In this document: one piece after another, positions 33,472 through 42,929 of the stretch | Layout: every line of letters starts with the position of its first letter | Numbering within the stretch: the first letter of the stretch is position 1 | Assembly: GCF_046244385.1 (NCBI RefSeq) | Contig: NZ_CP176366.1 | Coordinates: 1,860,001 to 1,924,000, forward strand | From: Methanospirillum stamsii | GTDB taxonomy: Archaea; Halobacteriota; Methanomicrobia; Methanomicrobiales; Methanospirillaceae | DNA: 64,000 bases | Reading direction: 5' to 3' | Made by a program: the position numbers and the translations under genes | Notes under the pieces: generated by a model | The model's input: the letters and a program-made list of their open reading frames with translations, nothing else | Databases searched by the model: none | Told to the model about the DNA's origin: nothing

Positions 33472-35100
33472 TTATTTCGTTTCTTCTTCCTGTAAATACT
33501 CCATTGCTTCGGCATATTGCGTATTTATATGTTCTTTCAGCTCTTCGTATGCAGCATCAAAGTCAGAATCATCGGTGAGATAGGTATACCCTTCACGTTC
33601 CCCGTCCGGACCGATGACGGATGATTCGATAATATCATGGTATTTATCGAACTCTTCTGCAAGTTCGGTGGTATTAAAACAGTTCTCTGCCACATTAGCC
33701 AGGATATCCACATACATGGCATGGTAGACCGGATCATCCATCAGGTACCGGATAAGAGGCCACCGGTCAGTAACGGTATCCATACTAAAGGTAACAGTGC
33801 TGCCCATACCTCCATGTCCGCCTCCATCTTCCGGCATTCCAAATCCACGGGGTTGTGTCATATTCATATCACCGGGGGGCATCATCCCGAACCCCTCGGT
33901 TCTATTCATCCCGTCCGGACCCATTCCTCCCATGCTGCCTCCCATGCCATCCATCAATGCATAATTATTATCCCAGGGGATCCAGCTGAGAGTTCCGGTA
34001 TCCGGATTGTTATACAGATAATAATTCCGTGAATTTCCACCATATGTGTCCCAGTTTTTAATCAGGGTATTCGTTGCAAGCCAGGTGAGAAATTCCTCGA
34101 CATCAAAGATGGATTCAAGGTCTGACCGCCAGGTTTCCGGACTGGTGTTTCGGGTATCAGCGTGAAGAACGGAATAGAGCGTTTCAATATCAGAGTAATC
34201 TCCTTCGTCCTCGTTTGTCTTCTTCTCAAAGTCTTCAAGGTCTAACTTCCCTTCGGCAAAGGTGGCTCCTTCTCCTTCAGGCTTATAGAGATTACCGGTT
34301 CCGTTGGAAAACTGAGTCTCAATTACGGTATCATCGATACTTTCAACCAGGGTATATAATCCAAAATATTCCGGCCCGTCCCCATGGTCAAGGTATACCC
34401 GGTAAAATGCCGTCTCTGGAGCGACAATTCCGGCCGCTTGGAAGATTTCCGGAACAATTTTCTCCCGGATAACCGATTTGTCAGACATTCCGGACTGCAG
34501 ATTCAGTTCTTTAAATCCATAGAATTTCTGGTTTTCTGTTTCAGGATAATCGTCCTCATAATGATCCATATCAATTTTCAGAGATATTTTCCCGATTCCC
34601 TGCTGCCAGGCAGTCATCAGCGAGTTAACTCCCTTATACCGAAGCCCGACGTTCTCGAAGTTCTCTCCATTAAAGGAGATATTGGCCGGAACATAGATTG
34701 GATCTTCCTGGTCCATCATATCGCCCGGACCACCATCTCCGGGAGGTTCCATCATGTTCTCACCAGGAGTTACGTTTGTAAAGTTCTCCGGTCGGATTCC
34801 GCCCATCTGTCCGGGCCCGGTCATGGTCCGGTTGCCGAATTCACCATATTTACTCTCCATATCTTCCTGTATTTCTTCCCAGGAGTCCTGGCTGATGGTT
34901 ATATAGATCTCCCTTATTTCATCATCCGGGAAAACGGTTTCATAATCTGGTGCAGTATCGGATGCATCACTATCTGCTTCATCAATAACAGGCTCTTCAC
35001 CGTCTGTTACCACTTCTGCACACACTCCCTGAAAGAGGATAGCAATTATAACCGCAAAAAACAGGGTTATTATCACAGTTGTGCATTTTTTGTCTTTCAT
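33472..35100 (-). CDS. Secreted CotH-family protein kinase-like protein
   Basis: A 542-residue exported protein (signal peptide at 1-28). The start has the family's DEIREIYITISQDSWEEI strand, the middle has FGLYTLVESIDDTVIETQF with the nearby NLYKPEG, and the kinase-like active site is WIPWDNNYALM. The proteins of this family resemble Fam20-type secreted kinases and phosphorylate surface or coat proteins. A Met/Gly-rich insert of about 50 residues after the active-site loop (GGSMGGMGPDGMN, FGMMPPGDMN) and a similar one near residue 95-125 are odd; they may bind metal. It is divergent from the downstream sensor kinase gene, with 500 bases of intergenic sequence. Confidence 0.85.
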   Translation of the reverse strand: MKDKKCTTVIITLFFAVIIAILFQGVCAEVVTDGEEPVIDEADSDASDTAPDYETVFPDDEIREIYITISQDSWEEIQEDMESKYGEFGNRTMTGPGQMGGIRPENFTNVTPGENMMEPPGDGGPGDMMDQEDPIYVPANISFNGENFENVGLRYKGVNSLMTAWQQGIGKISLKIDMDHYEDDYPETENQKFYGFKELNLQSGMSDKSVIREKIVPEIFQAAGIVAPETAFYRVYLDHGDGPEYFGLYTLVESIDDTVIETQFSNGTGNLYKPEGEGATFAEGKLDLEDFEKKTNEDEGDYSDIETLYSVLHADTRNTSPETWRSDLESIFDVEEFLTWLATNTLIKNWDTYGGNSRNYYLYNNPDTGTLSWIPWDNNYALMDGMGGSMGGMGPDGMNRTEGFGMMPPGDMNMTQPRGFGMPEDGGGHGGMGSTVTFSMDTVTDRWPLIRYLMDDPVYHAMYVDILANVAENCFNTTELAEEFDKYHDIIESSVIGPDGEREGYTYLTDDSDFDAAYEELKEHINTQYAEAMEYLQEEETK

Positions 35101-35605
35101 ATATGCCCGCCATATAGTATGCGTTTTATCTCGGATTCTGATCGTCTGATTGAGAACGAATCACGGGTATTCTCCAGAGCGATCAGCTACCAAAGTACTC
35201 CCTGTTTCTCACTAACTTATATAAGAAAACCTGATTTGACCGGTTGGATAATACAACCGGCAGATACATGATTCAGACAATCAGGAGTATGAATGTTTAG
35301 AGTCATATTTCTATCAAATTCTGAAAACGGGCGCAATTTCTTCAGAATTATAGAAAGTTCAATTGAATATCTTTTTACTCATTCAAAACGTATCTATTTA
35401 TTCAACTGATAATTGCGGAATACTGGAAATCCTTAAAAATTCTCATAAAATAAAGGGATTTTCTGGTCTACGTAATAATCACTATGGTAGTATTCAAAGC
35501 TCTGGCTAAACCAGAACGATGCATGATTATCTGGAATCCGTCTCCTCAGGCAAAAGAAGCATGCTGGGTGAAATAACCGAAGGGCTGTGGCATAAGGATT
35601 TGAGC
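35101..35605. other. Divergent intergenic region between CotH-like and sensor kinase genes
   Basis: About 500 bases without a supported gene (the kinase frame is open from 35519). It contains promoters for both flanking genes and a 7-bp perfect hairpin at 35240-35260. The stretch from 35300 to 35480 is AT-rich. Confidence 0.4.
35240..35260. repeat. 7-bp inverted repeat CCGGTTG/CAACCGG
   Basis: CCGGTTG (35240-35246) and CAACCGG (35254-35260) are exact reverse complements around a 7-base AT loop (GATAATA), 140 bases upstream of the CotH-like start. It could be an operator; there is no T-tract. Confidence 0.4.
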
Positions 35606-37447
35606 ATGAGATATCCGGGATTTCAGTCCGCAAAAAAGCAGATGATCTCTGTTCTCTTTGTGGACGATGAACCGGACATTCTTGTTCTGACAAAGATATT
35701 CCTGGAACGAACAGGAGAGTTCAGGGTAGATACTGTACAGTCTGCTCAGGAAGCCCTGAAAAATCCCCAAATACAATATTATGATGCCATAGTCTCTGAT
35801 TTCTCGATGCCAGGGATGAACGGGATTGACTTTTTAAAGAAAGTTAAAAAATTATATGGCAATATTCCCTTCATTCTTTTCATCGGCGAAGGAAGTGAAG
35901 AGATTGTTATTGATGCTATCAATAATGGTGCTGACTTTTACCTGCAAAAAAGTGGTTCACCAGAAATCCGGTTTGCCGAACTCGCTTTCCGGGTAAAGCA
36001 GGCAGTGCGAAAAAAACAGGCAGAAGCTGCACTCATTGAGAGCGAAGAGCGGTTCAGGGGCATTGCAGAGAGATCTTCAGATCTTACCCTGATTCTTGAT
36101 GAAGACCTGACTTTGACCTATGTCTCTCCTTCCTCCCTGACGCTCCTTGGGTATGAATCACATGAACTTTTAGGGAAATCGTTAAATTACGCCTCCAAAA
36201 CCATATTTGCTCAAAGTGGTTCTCAATATGTACATGCAATTCAGAGGATTCTGCGGGGAGAGTTCGTAGGTAACATTGAGATCTGTCTAAGTAAAAAAGA
36301 CAAAAGTCAGGTAGATGTGAATTTGTTTGCAGTTCCTATCATCTGTGATGGGGTCTTTGAAGGAGCACAGGTTTCAATCAGGGATGTAACTCCGGTAAAA
36401 ATTGCAGAAAAAGCCCTCAAAGATAGTGAAGAAAAATTTCGTTCCTTTGTTGAGAATGCATATGATATCGTCTACTCAATGACAACGAACGGAATTTTCT
36501 CCTATATCTCACCACGGATTACCGCACAACTCGGATATGAACCCGGAGAATTAATTGGTAAATCAGCCCGTCTTGTAATTCATAACGATGATTTTCCACG
36601 AAATCGTGAGATCTTTCTAAAAGCCGTCAAAACCGGAAAAAACATGAACGGGAATGTATATCGTGTCAGACATAAGAATGGTTCCTGGCAGTGGCATTCC
36701 TTAAGCCTCTCTCCGATAGTCGATTCCCATAATACTGTTATCAGGGTCCAGGGTATCAGCCATGATATTACCGTTCTCCGGAGTTCTGAAGAGGCAATCC
36801 GGAAAGCAAATCGTCAGTTAAGTCTGCTTACGGGTATTACCAGGCATGACATTCTCAATAAGATTACCATAATACTTGGATATCTGGAGATCATTGAGAT
36901 GGACTCTTTAATGCCCCAACAATCTGAATATCTTGAGATAATAAAAGATGTAACCAATGAAATTAAGACCCAGATTGATTTCACCCGGATTTATGAGAAA
37001 CTTGGTTCCTGTGAACCAAAATGGGTCTCTCTCAAATCCATCATTCCATGGACACTGATCCCTGAAGGTATACATTTGAGTATGGATCTTGATGAAATCT
37101 CCCTGTTTGCAGATCCTATGTTGGAAAGGGTATTCTTTAACCTTCTGGATAATTCAATACGGCATGGGAAGAGCGTATCAAAAATCATGCTATCAGCCCG
37201 TGAATCAGCAGGTGGCCTTACGGTAATCTGGGAAGATAACGGAGTTGGTATAGATTCTGAAGAAAAAGAAAAGATTTTTGAACGAGGTTTTGGTCAGAAT
37301 ACCGGTCTTGGCATGTTTCTTGTCCGGGAAATCCTCTCTCTGACCAACATCTCGATTATAGAAAACGGTACCCCGGGGGTTGGTGCCAGGTTTGAAATTC
37401 AGGTTCCATGGGGTGGATTCAAGCGAAATAAAACCGAAAACAAATGA
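35606..37447 (+). CDS. Hybrid sensor histidine kinase: REC-PAS-PAS-kinase
   Basis: The start at 35606 follows AAGGA with a 7-base spacer and leaves a short leader before the receiver; the frame is open from 35519. The 613-residue product has a receiver domain with VLFVDDEPD and phospho-acceptor D65 (IVSDFSMPG), PAS domains at about 146-270 and 276-396, the box LLTGITRHDILNK near 411, and an HATPase domain (NLLDNSIRHG, WEDNGVGID, ERGFGQNTGLGMF). It is a shorter paralogue of the kinase at 16503, to which the first PAS is nearly identical in motif order. It converges on a kinase-less REC/PAS/GAF protein with 20 bases between them, so the two are candidate partners. Confidence 0.9.
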   Translation: MRYPGFQSAKKQMISVLFVDDEPDILVLTKIFLERTGEFRVDTVQSAQEALKNPQIQYYDAIVSDFSMPGMNGIDFLKKVKKLYGNIPFILFIGEGSEEIVIDAINNGADFYLQKSGSPEIRFAELAFRVKQAVRKKQAEAALIESEERFRGIAERSSDLTLILDEDLTLTYVSPSSLTLLGYESHELLGKSLNYASKTIFAQSGSQYVHAIQRILRGEFVGNIEICLSKKDKSQVDVNLFAVPIICDGVFEGAQVSIRDVTPVKIAEKALKDSEEKFRSFVENAYDIVYSMTTNGIFSYISPRITAQLGYEPGELIGKSARLVIHNDDFPRNREIFLKAVKTGKNMNGNVYRVRHKNGSWQWHSLSLSPIVDSHNTVIRVQGISHDITVLRSSEEAIRKANRQLSLLTGITRHDILNKITIILGYLEIIEMDSLMPQQSEYLEIIKDVTNEIKTQIDFTRIYEKLGSCEPKWVSLKSIIPWTLIPEGIHLSMDLDEISLFADPMLERVFFNLLDNSIRHGKSVSKIMLSARESAGGLTVIWEDNGVGIDSEEKEKIFERGFGQNTGLGMFLVREILSLTNISIIENGTPGVGARFEIQVPWGGFKRNKTENK

Positions 37448-37467
37448 TAAAATCAGGGTTTATTTTT

Positions 37468-39630
37468 TTATGGTGTCAGCCTTGTTGCGATGCTAAGGAG
37501 GACATCTTTCCCTTCCCATGCTATTTTTTTCACGAATACATGAAGAGGGATTATTGAACCGTTTTTGTGATAATGTTCGGCATCAAACTCGATTTCGTTT
37601 CTTTCCTGCAACATTTTCATCCGTTCGTTAATCAATTGTTCACTCTCCAGAGCATCGAGTTCATGCAGGTTTTTTGATAAAAATTCCTGACTCGTATATC
37701 CGTGAAGGAGGAAGGTCTGTTCATTTGCATAGAGCATGTTTCCGTCATAGTCATGAACGGTCACAGATGCCGGGAATTCATCAGAAATTTTTGCTAGAAG
37801 CCTGACAAGTTCATCTCTCTTTCTCCGGTCTGTATCGTCAAAAATAATTCCGTCAAAGATGAGGTTGCCATATTCCATGATTGGATTTGAAACAATTTTA
37901 AGCCAGATTCTCTCCCCGGAGGGTTTTTGAAACCAGCCTTCATAATCCCACGGTTTTTTGTTTTTTACAACATCCTGCATTGATAGTTTGAATCGTTCCT
38001 GGTCTTCTTGTATGATTCCCTGAAAAAAATTCTCCAGAAATGTATTAAAATTGTTTTCTATTCCTAATATTCGGATACTCTGGTCACTGATATACTCGAA
38101 TATGAATGTTCCGTCAGGTTTTGCATGGACCCGGTATACCACCCCGGGAACATTGCCGGCCATTGACTGGAACTGCTGCTCATTCCTATGTAGTTCCTTC
38201 TCCTGCTGAACAAGTTCTTCGTAATTTGCCCGTAGTTCCTCTTCTGTTGCAGTTATCTCTTCGTATGCAGCCATTATCTCTTCATTTTTCCGGAGAAGAT
38301 CCTGTTCTGATCTCTTTCTCTGAAGAATTCCCCACATGCCGCTCATCAGGAGGTTTAACTGGCGGATATCTGATGGTTCATAATTTTTTTCCTTGTTTCC
38401 TACTCCTGCAACAATGACGATACGATCCCCGTCAAAAACCGGAATGCCCAAATGTCTTGTCAGGTGTACATGCCCCTTTGGTATCCCTTTTTTAAGAGGG
38501 CTGTCTGCTGCATAATCATTGGTGACAACAGGTCTTCTCTGTCTGAGTGACTCTCCCCATAGACCTGTGTTGGCTAGCTTAAATGTTCGTGGTTTATCCA
38601 GTACCTGGCACTCTTTCATCGCTTTTTCAGACCAGGAGTACATGGTAAGTTCTGATTCATCTTCATGTACGAATGCGATGTATCCGATAGTACTCTCGGT
38701 AAGTCTGACTGCTTCATCCAGGGCAAACCGGGTAATAACCTGTTCCGGTTCGTCAATCATCCGGTGTAACTCTAAGAGTTTTTCAAGGCGTGCCTCATCA
38801 AGTCGTAATGCAGCCTCTGCCCGTTTATTTTCGGTTATCTCCCGGATGGATTCGATAGCCCCGACAACTCCGCCCTGATTATCATAGAGTGGGGAAGCAC
38901 AAAACCAGAATGAAGCCCCTGTTCCCTCATGAAAATGTGAAAGAGTGATTTCGGTTGAGAGGTTTTCTCCTAGTTTTTTTATTGCAGAATATTTTGCAGA
39001 TGTCTCCGGGTCATCATGTAAGACAAGATCAATGAGCATGGGGCGGCGTGTAAGATAAAACGGGATGGAATACTCATAATCTCCTTTTCCTAAGATATCT
39101 CCTGCCTGAACTCCGGTCAATTGTTCCATTGCCCGGTTCCATGCAATAACGATGCCATCTGAATTTATTGCGAGGGTTGCATCCGGAAGAAAATTCATGA
39201 TGTCTGCTTCAAGTTGCTCATGATCCCTGATGCTGGATTCAAGTCTTCTCTGTTTTACTGCCTGCCGGACTTTATGGGCCAGTTCTGCAAACTGGGATTT
39301 TGGTAGACCGCCCTTTTGTAAGTAAAAATCGGCTCCTTCATTAAGGGCTTCAATGACTACCTCTTCCCGGCCCTTTCCGGTGAATAAGATGAATGGAATC
39401 TTGTTTCCTGTTTTCCGGACAACTTTCAGGAACTCAATTCCATCCATTTTTGGCATCTGATAATCTGATATTATCGCGTCAAAGGATTGGGAATTCAGAA
39501 TATCAAGTGCTGATAATGCAGATTCCTCTGTAAAAACCTGGAAATTTTCAAACCTCTCAAGGAAGACTTTTCCGATTTCAAGCAGAGTAGGTTCATCATC
39601 AACATAAAGGAGTTGAATGGTATCTTTCAT
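37468..39630 (-). CDS. REC-PAS-GAF-PAS-PAS signalling protein without kinase domain
   Basis: A 720-residue soluble protein. The receiver domain (1-120) has YVDDEP and phospho-acceptor D56 (IISDYQMPKMDG). A PAS lies at about 140-270, a GAF-like domain of the DUF-type 'TESTIGYIAFVHEDE' form at 285-440, a coiled coil (EEITATEEELRANYEELVQQ) at 440-485, and two more PAS domains at about 485-600 and 605-718. The protein ends after the last PAS, with no H-box, HATPase, GGDEF or HTH output. It is therefore likely a relay or scaffold that acts by protein contact. The final stop is clean, so a recent truncation is not evident. It is convergent with the kinase at 35606. Confidence 0.88.
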   Translation of the reverse strand: MKDTIQLLYVDDEPTLLEIGKVFLERFENFQVFTEESALSALDILNSQSFDAIISDYQMPKMDGIEFLKVVRKTGNKIPFILFTGKGREEVVIEALNEGADFYLQKGGLPKSQFAELAHKVRQAVKQRRLESSIRDHEQLEADIMNFLPDATLAINSDGIVIAWNRAMEQLTGVQAGDILGKGDYEYSIPFYLTRRPMLIDLVLHDDPETSAKYSAIKKLGENLSTEITLSHFHEGTGASFWFCASPLYDNQGGVVGAIESIREITENKRAEAALRLDEARLEKLLELHRMIDEPEQVITRFALDEAVRLTESTIGYIAFVHEDESELTMYSWSEKAMKECQVLDKPRTFKLANTGLWGESLRQRRPVVTNDYAADSPLKKGIPKGHVHLTRHLGIPVFDGDRIVIVAGVGNKEKNYEPSDIRQLNLLMSGMWGILQRKRSEQDLLRKNEEIMAAYEEITATEEELRANYEELVQQEKELHRNEQQFQSMAGNVPGVVYRVHAKPDGTFIFEYISDQSIRILGIENNFNTFLENFFQGIIQEDQERFKLSMQDVVKNKKPWDYEGWFQKPSGERIWLKIVSNPIMEYGNLIFDGIIFDDTDRRKRDELVRLLAKISDEFPASVTVHDYDGNMLYANEQTFLLHGYTSQEFLSKNLHELDALESEQLINERMKMLQERNEIEFDAEHYHKNGSIIPLHVFVKKIAWEGKDVLLSIATRLTP

Positions 39631-39822
39631 GATGGGGTCCTGATGGTATTCTGACTATTAGTATCGGGCTTATAGTTTCTCAAGAAAATATTTATTATCT
39701 GTCATTTATTTAGATCTCTCATGCACTAGTGATACCTGTTAATCTCCTTAAAAAACGATAAAAAACTCCGGATGATCCACTTTTTACTCTCGTCAGTTCC
39801 CCCCGGATATTTTTGATACGTA

Positions 39823-41886
39823 TCACATTCCCTGATCAGTTATCCATTTTTCCCATTCTTTGACAGAAGTTACCGGAGGATAACAGTGCGTTTCACCACA
39901 GATATGAAGGGTCGGTGTCCGGGGATATGCCATGACCTCCGGGATGACTGATGAGACAGAAAGAGGATCCACAACCGGAATAATTACGCTGCCCGGAAGA
40001 TAGTGTGTTCTGGCCTTTTCAAGAAGGCCGGATATCTCTGCTGACTGGTTGTATAACAGGGCAATTATCCGAAAGCCGGTCTTTTTTTCCATGTAGGCAC
40101 TGAGAAATGAGAGCATACCTCCTGAACCCCTGCCAGATACGCCGCCTGCTATTCTCATGAGCTGATGATACTGCCGTTCATGGGTTTTATCTCCGGTTAC
40201 CCGGACAAGGCGTTCAAGCAGGAGGGCTGCAGCACCATTAACTGATGGTATTGCTCCATCCGGAAGGTCCATAAGGCGTACCGGAAGATCAGTGGCATCG
40301 TTTGCAGAGTGATAATATCCTCCTTTTTCCGGATTCCAAAACCGCATGGTAACCTGGTGCATGAGTTGATTCGTGGCAGTCATCCAGGTGATATCCCCGT
40401 CTGCCTGAAAGAGATCAAGGAATGCCTGCGATAAGAAGATATAATCACCGCTCATTCCTGGCTGCCCGGTGTTCCCCCGGTGCCAGTGATGGTAGATACT
40501 GCCATCTTCCCGGATCATGGTTCTTTGAAGAGCCCGGGCCGCCCGGACGGCTGTATCATAATACGTTCTCTTTCCAAACGTCAGAAAACCCTGAACCAGG
40601 GCGGATATCATAAGTCCGTTCCAGTCGGTCAGGATCTTGTCATCAATTGCCGGATAGGAACGCCTGCTCCGGGCCATGAGTAATTTCTCCTGCATCCGGG
40701 AAAGCCAGGTCTCCGGTGATGAAACTCCCCGGTCATTCAGGGCGATTAGAGGGTTTTTTCCCGGATGAAGGACATTGCTCCCGCTCGCTATCCCGTGGCC
40801 GGATACATTTCCTTCCCTGGTAATTCCATACAGCTCACAAAACAGTCTGCCGTCATCATTTCCAAGAACTGCCATCACCTCATCATAATTCCAGAGATAA
40901 TACGCTCCTTCTCCTTCCTGACTGTCGGCATCAATCGAAGACCAGAATCTGCCCTCCGGGTCGGTAAGGTATGCACAGACATAATCTAAAATTCCGGTTC
41001 CTGTGGTTTGAAAGATCGGATCGGGTGAGATTTGGTAACTTTGTGCATATGCCATTGCAAGAAGAGCCTGGTCATAGAGCATCTTCTCAAAATGAGGAAG
41101 TTTCCATTCCCTGTCTGTTGCATACCGGTGAAATCCTCCGTCAAGATGGTCCCTGATCCCGCTTACTGCCATCTTTTGAAGGGTAAACTCTGCCATTTCC
41201 CATGCCTTTTTTTGTGAAAATACGTGGTAGTATTTGAGCAAAAAAAAAATCTGGGGAACTGATGGAAACTTGGGGCTTTTAGAAAACCCTCCATAGGTCT
41301 TATCAAATCCGGCAGAGAGTGAAGCATATGCATCATGAATGGTTTTTTCAGAAAAATCATCTGGATGATGGGTGGTAACCTGTATAACTGCATTGATAAG
41401 TTTTTTTCCGGCATTGTTCACCTCTCCACGATGGTTTTTCCAGATATCAGAGAGGTATGGGATGAGCTCCATCATCCCCGGCATACCCTGACGACCCTTC
41501 TTTGGGATATAGGTTGCAGCATAAAACGGTTCCCGGTCAAAGTTAAGAAAGATACTGAGCGGCCATCCCCCTGTGCCGGTCATAATCTGGCAGACCGTCA
41601 TGTATACCTGGTCAATATCAGGCCGTTCCTCCCGGTCAACCTTGATACAGATAAAATGGTTGTTGAGTGATTCTGCAACGGTTTTATCTGAGAAACATTC
41701 CTGCTCCATTACATGACACCAGTGACAGGCAGCATATCCGATTGAGAGAAAAACCGGGAGGTCACGCTCCTTTGCCTCCTGAAATGCTTCATCCCCCCAA
41801 GGATACCAGTTCACCGGATTTGAGGCATGCATAAGGAGGTACGGGCTTTTTTCTCCGGCCAGCCTGTTTTTCCGGTCAGTGGTCAT
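39823..41886 (-). CDS. yyaL: YyaL-type thioredoxin-fold protein (DUF255)
   Basis: A 687-residue member of the YyaL/SPATA20 family. The N-terminal thioredoxin-like domain begins NRLAGEKSPYLLMHASNPVN and has the motif C54-H-W-C57-H. The rest is an alpha/alpha barrel similar to N-acylglucosamine epimerases (about 200-560), with KMLYDQALLAMAY and DWNGLMISALVQ. The role of the family is not settled; redox or sugar-related functions have been proposed. It is monocistronic, 77 bases after the S33 hydrolase gene on the same strand, so shared transcription is possible. Length is normal for the family. Confidence 0.92.
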   Translation of the reverse strand: MTTDRKNRLAGEKSPYLLMHASNPVNWYPWGDEAFQEAKERDLPVFLSIGYAACHWCHVMEQECFSDKTVAESLNNHFICIKVDREERPDIDQVYMTVCQIMTGTGGWPLSIFLNFDREPFYAATYIPKKGRQGMPGMMELIPYLSDIWKNHRGEVNNAGKKLINAVIQVTTHHPDDFSEKTIHDAYASLSAGFDKTYGGFSKSPKFPSVPQIFFLLKYYHVFSQKKAWEMAEFTLQKMAVSGIRDHLDGGFHRYATDREWKLPHFEKMLYDQALLAMAYAQSYQISPDPIFQTTGTGILDYVCAYLTDPEGRFWSSIDADSQEGEGAYYLWNYDEVMAVLGNDDGRLFCELYGITREGNVSGHGIASGSNVLHPGKNPLIALNDRGVSSPETWLSRMQEKLLMARSRRSYPAIDDKILTDWNGLMISALVQGFLTFGKRTYYDTAVRAARALQRTMIREDGSIYHHWHRGNTGQPGMSGDYIFLSQAFLDLFQADGDITWMTATNQLMHQVTMRFWNPEKGGYYHSANDATDLPVRLMDLPDGAIPSVNGAAALLLERLVRVTGDKTHERQYHQLMRIAGGVSGRGSGGMLSFLSAYMEKKTGFRIIALLYNQSAEISGLLEKARTHYLPGSVIIPVVDPLSVSSVIPEVMAYPRTPTLHICGETHCYPPVTSVKEWEKWITDQGM

Positions 41887-41962
41887 GATACCGTATCCGT
41901 CCGTTTTTGGTCTGTTGTTTTCATGGTTAAAACCCTGTTTTGTTGGTCATTGATCTGCCTGT

Positions 41963-42847
41963 CTACGGTTTTTCAATAGAAAAGAGAAATTCCCTGACTG
42001 TTTTGATATATGCCTCTTCCTGCTCGAGATGATGTGAATGAGATGCATCCTCAAAAATCACCAGATGTGAATCCGGGACCATACTCTGATAATACCTGGT
42101 GGAATCCGGAGATGCTTCGTCATATCTCCCACAGGTAAACAATGTTGGTACAGCGATTTTGGAGAGGTAAGGCCCTTTTTCATAGGTCTTTAGTGTTCCG
42201 GTTATGGTAAATTCACTCGGTCCCCACATATATTCATACACATCAAAGGCCATTTTACTCATGGATGCTTCCAGGCATACTGGCCAGGGGTCAAGCCGGC
42301 AGACATGCTTTTTGTAAAATACCATCATTGCTTCCTGGTATTCCGGGGAGTCATAATCACCTGTTTCTTCACATTTTAGAATTATTTCCCTGGTTTTCTG
42401 AGGTAATTCACCGATATATCTTCGCTGGTCGGCATGCCAGCGTGAAACACTCAGGCAGGGAGCGGAGAGGATTAAAGAATTGACGCCACGGGGGTTCATG
42501 GCAAGCATATATTCCACCACCAGCATCGTCCCCCAGGACTGACCCAGAATGTGAATTTTTTCAAGTCCGAGTTTCTCCCTGATGGTCTCAAGTTCACGGG
42601 TGTAATAATCGAGCGAATAATGGTGGGTATCTGCAGGTTTATCAGAGTTTCCGCATCCATACTGGTCATACCAGATAACCGGCCTGTCTGAAGAAAGCGG
42701 ATTCAATCCGGTAAGGTAATCATGGGGAACACCCGGCCCTCCATGGAGAATAAGAAGTGGAATGCCGGGGTTTTGAGCTCCATCCATCCTGAACCAGATC
42801 CGGTGTCCGCAAACCTCGATGTATCCTTCCCGGCTGTCAATTGACAT
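41963..42847 (-). CDS. Proline iminopeptidase-like alpha/beta hydrolase (S33)
   Basis: A 294-residue hydrolase of the S33 family, close to tricorn-interacting factor F1 in motif order: HGGPGVPHDY (35-44) forms the oxyanion hole, S104 lies in GQSWGT, D243 in CGRYDEASP, and the histidine is H270 in DASHSHH. YDQYGCGNSD precedes the nucleophile as in proline iminopeptidases. It probably removes N-terminal residues, with preference for proline, from peptides in the cytoplasm. It starts 82 bases downstream of the long sensor kinase gene on the same strand. Confidence 0.88.
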   Translation of the reverse strand: MSIDSREGYIEVCGHRIWFRMDGAQNPGIPLLILHGGPGVPHDYLTGLNPLSSDRPVIWYDQYGCGNSDKPADTHHYSLDYYTRELETIREKLGLEKIHILGQSWGTMLVVEYMLAMNPRGVNSLILSAPCLSVSRWHADQRRYIGELPQKTREIILKCEETGDYDSPEYQEAMMVFYKKHVCRLDPWPVCLEASMSKMAFDVYEYMWGPSEFTITGTLKTYEKGPYLSKIAVPTLFTCGRYDEASPDSTRYYQSMVPDSHLVIFEDASHSHHLEQEEAYIKTVREFLFSIEKP

Positions 42848-42929
42848 AATAATTCAGGTATGGTGAGCAGTGATGTAAACCTTATGTAATTGGTAAATTC
42901 GAATATTTTCTGACGATAATTCGGGATAT

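Noticed and set aside
34384..35271. Long plus-strand frame (295 codons) opposite the CotH-like gene
   Set aside because: It is antisense to a gene with clear signal peptide and kinase motifs; long open frames on the opposite strand are common with this codon use.
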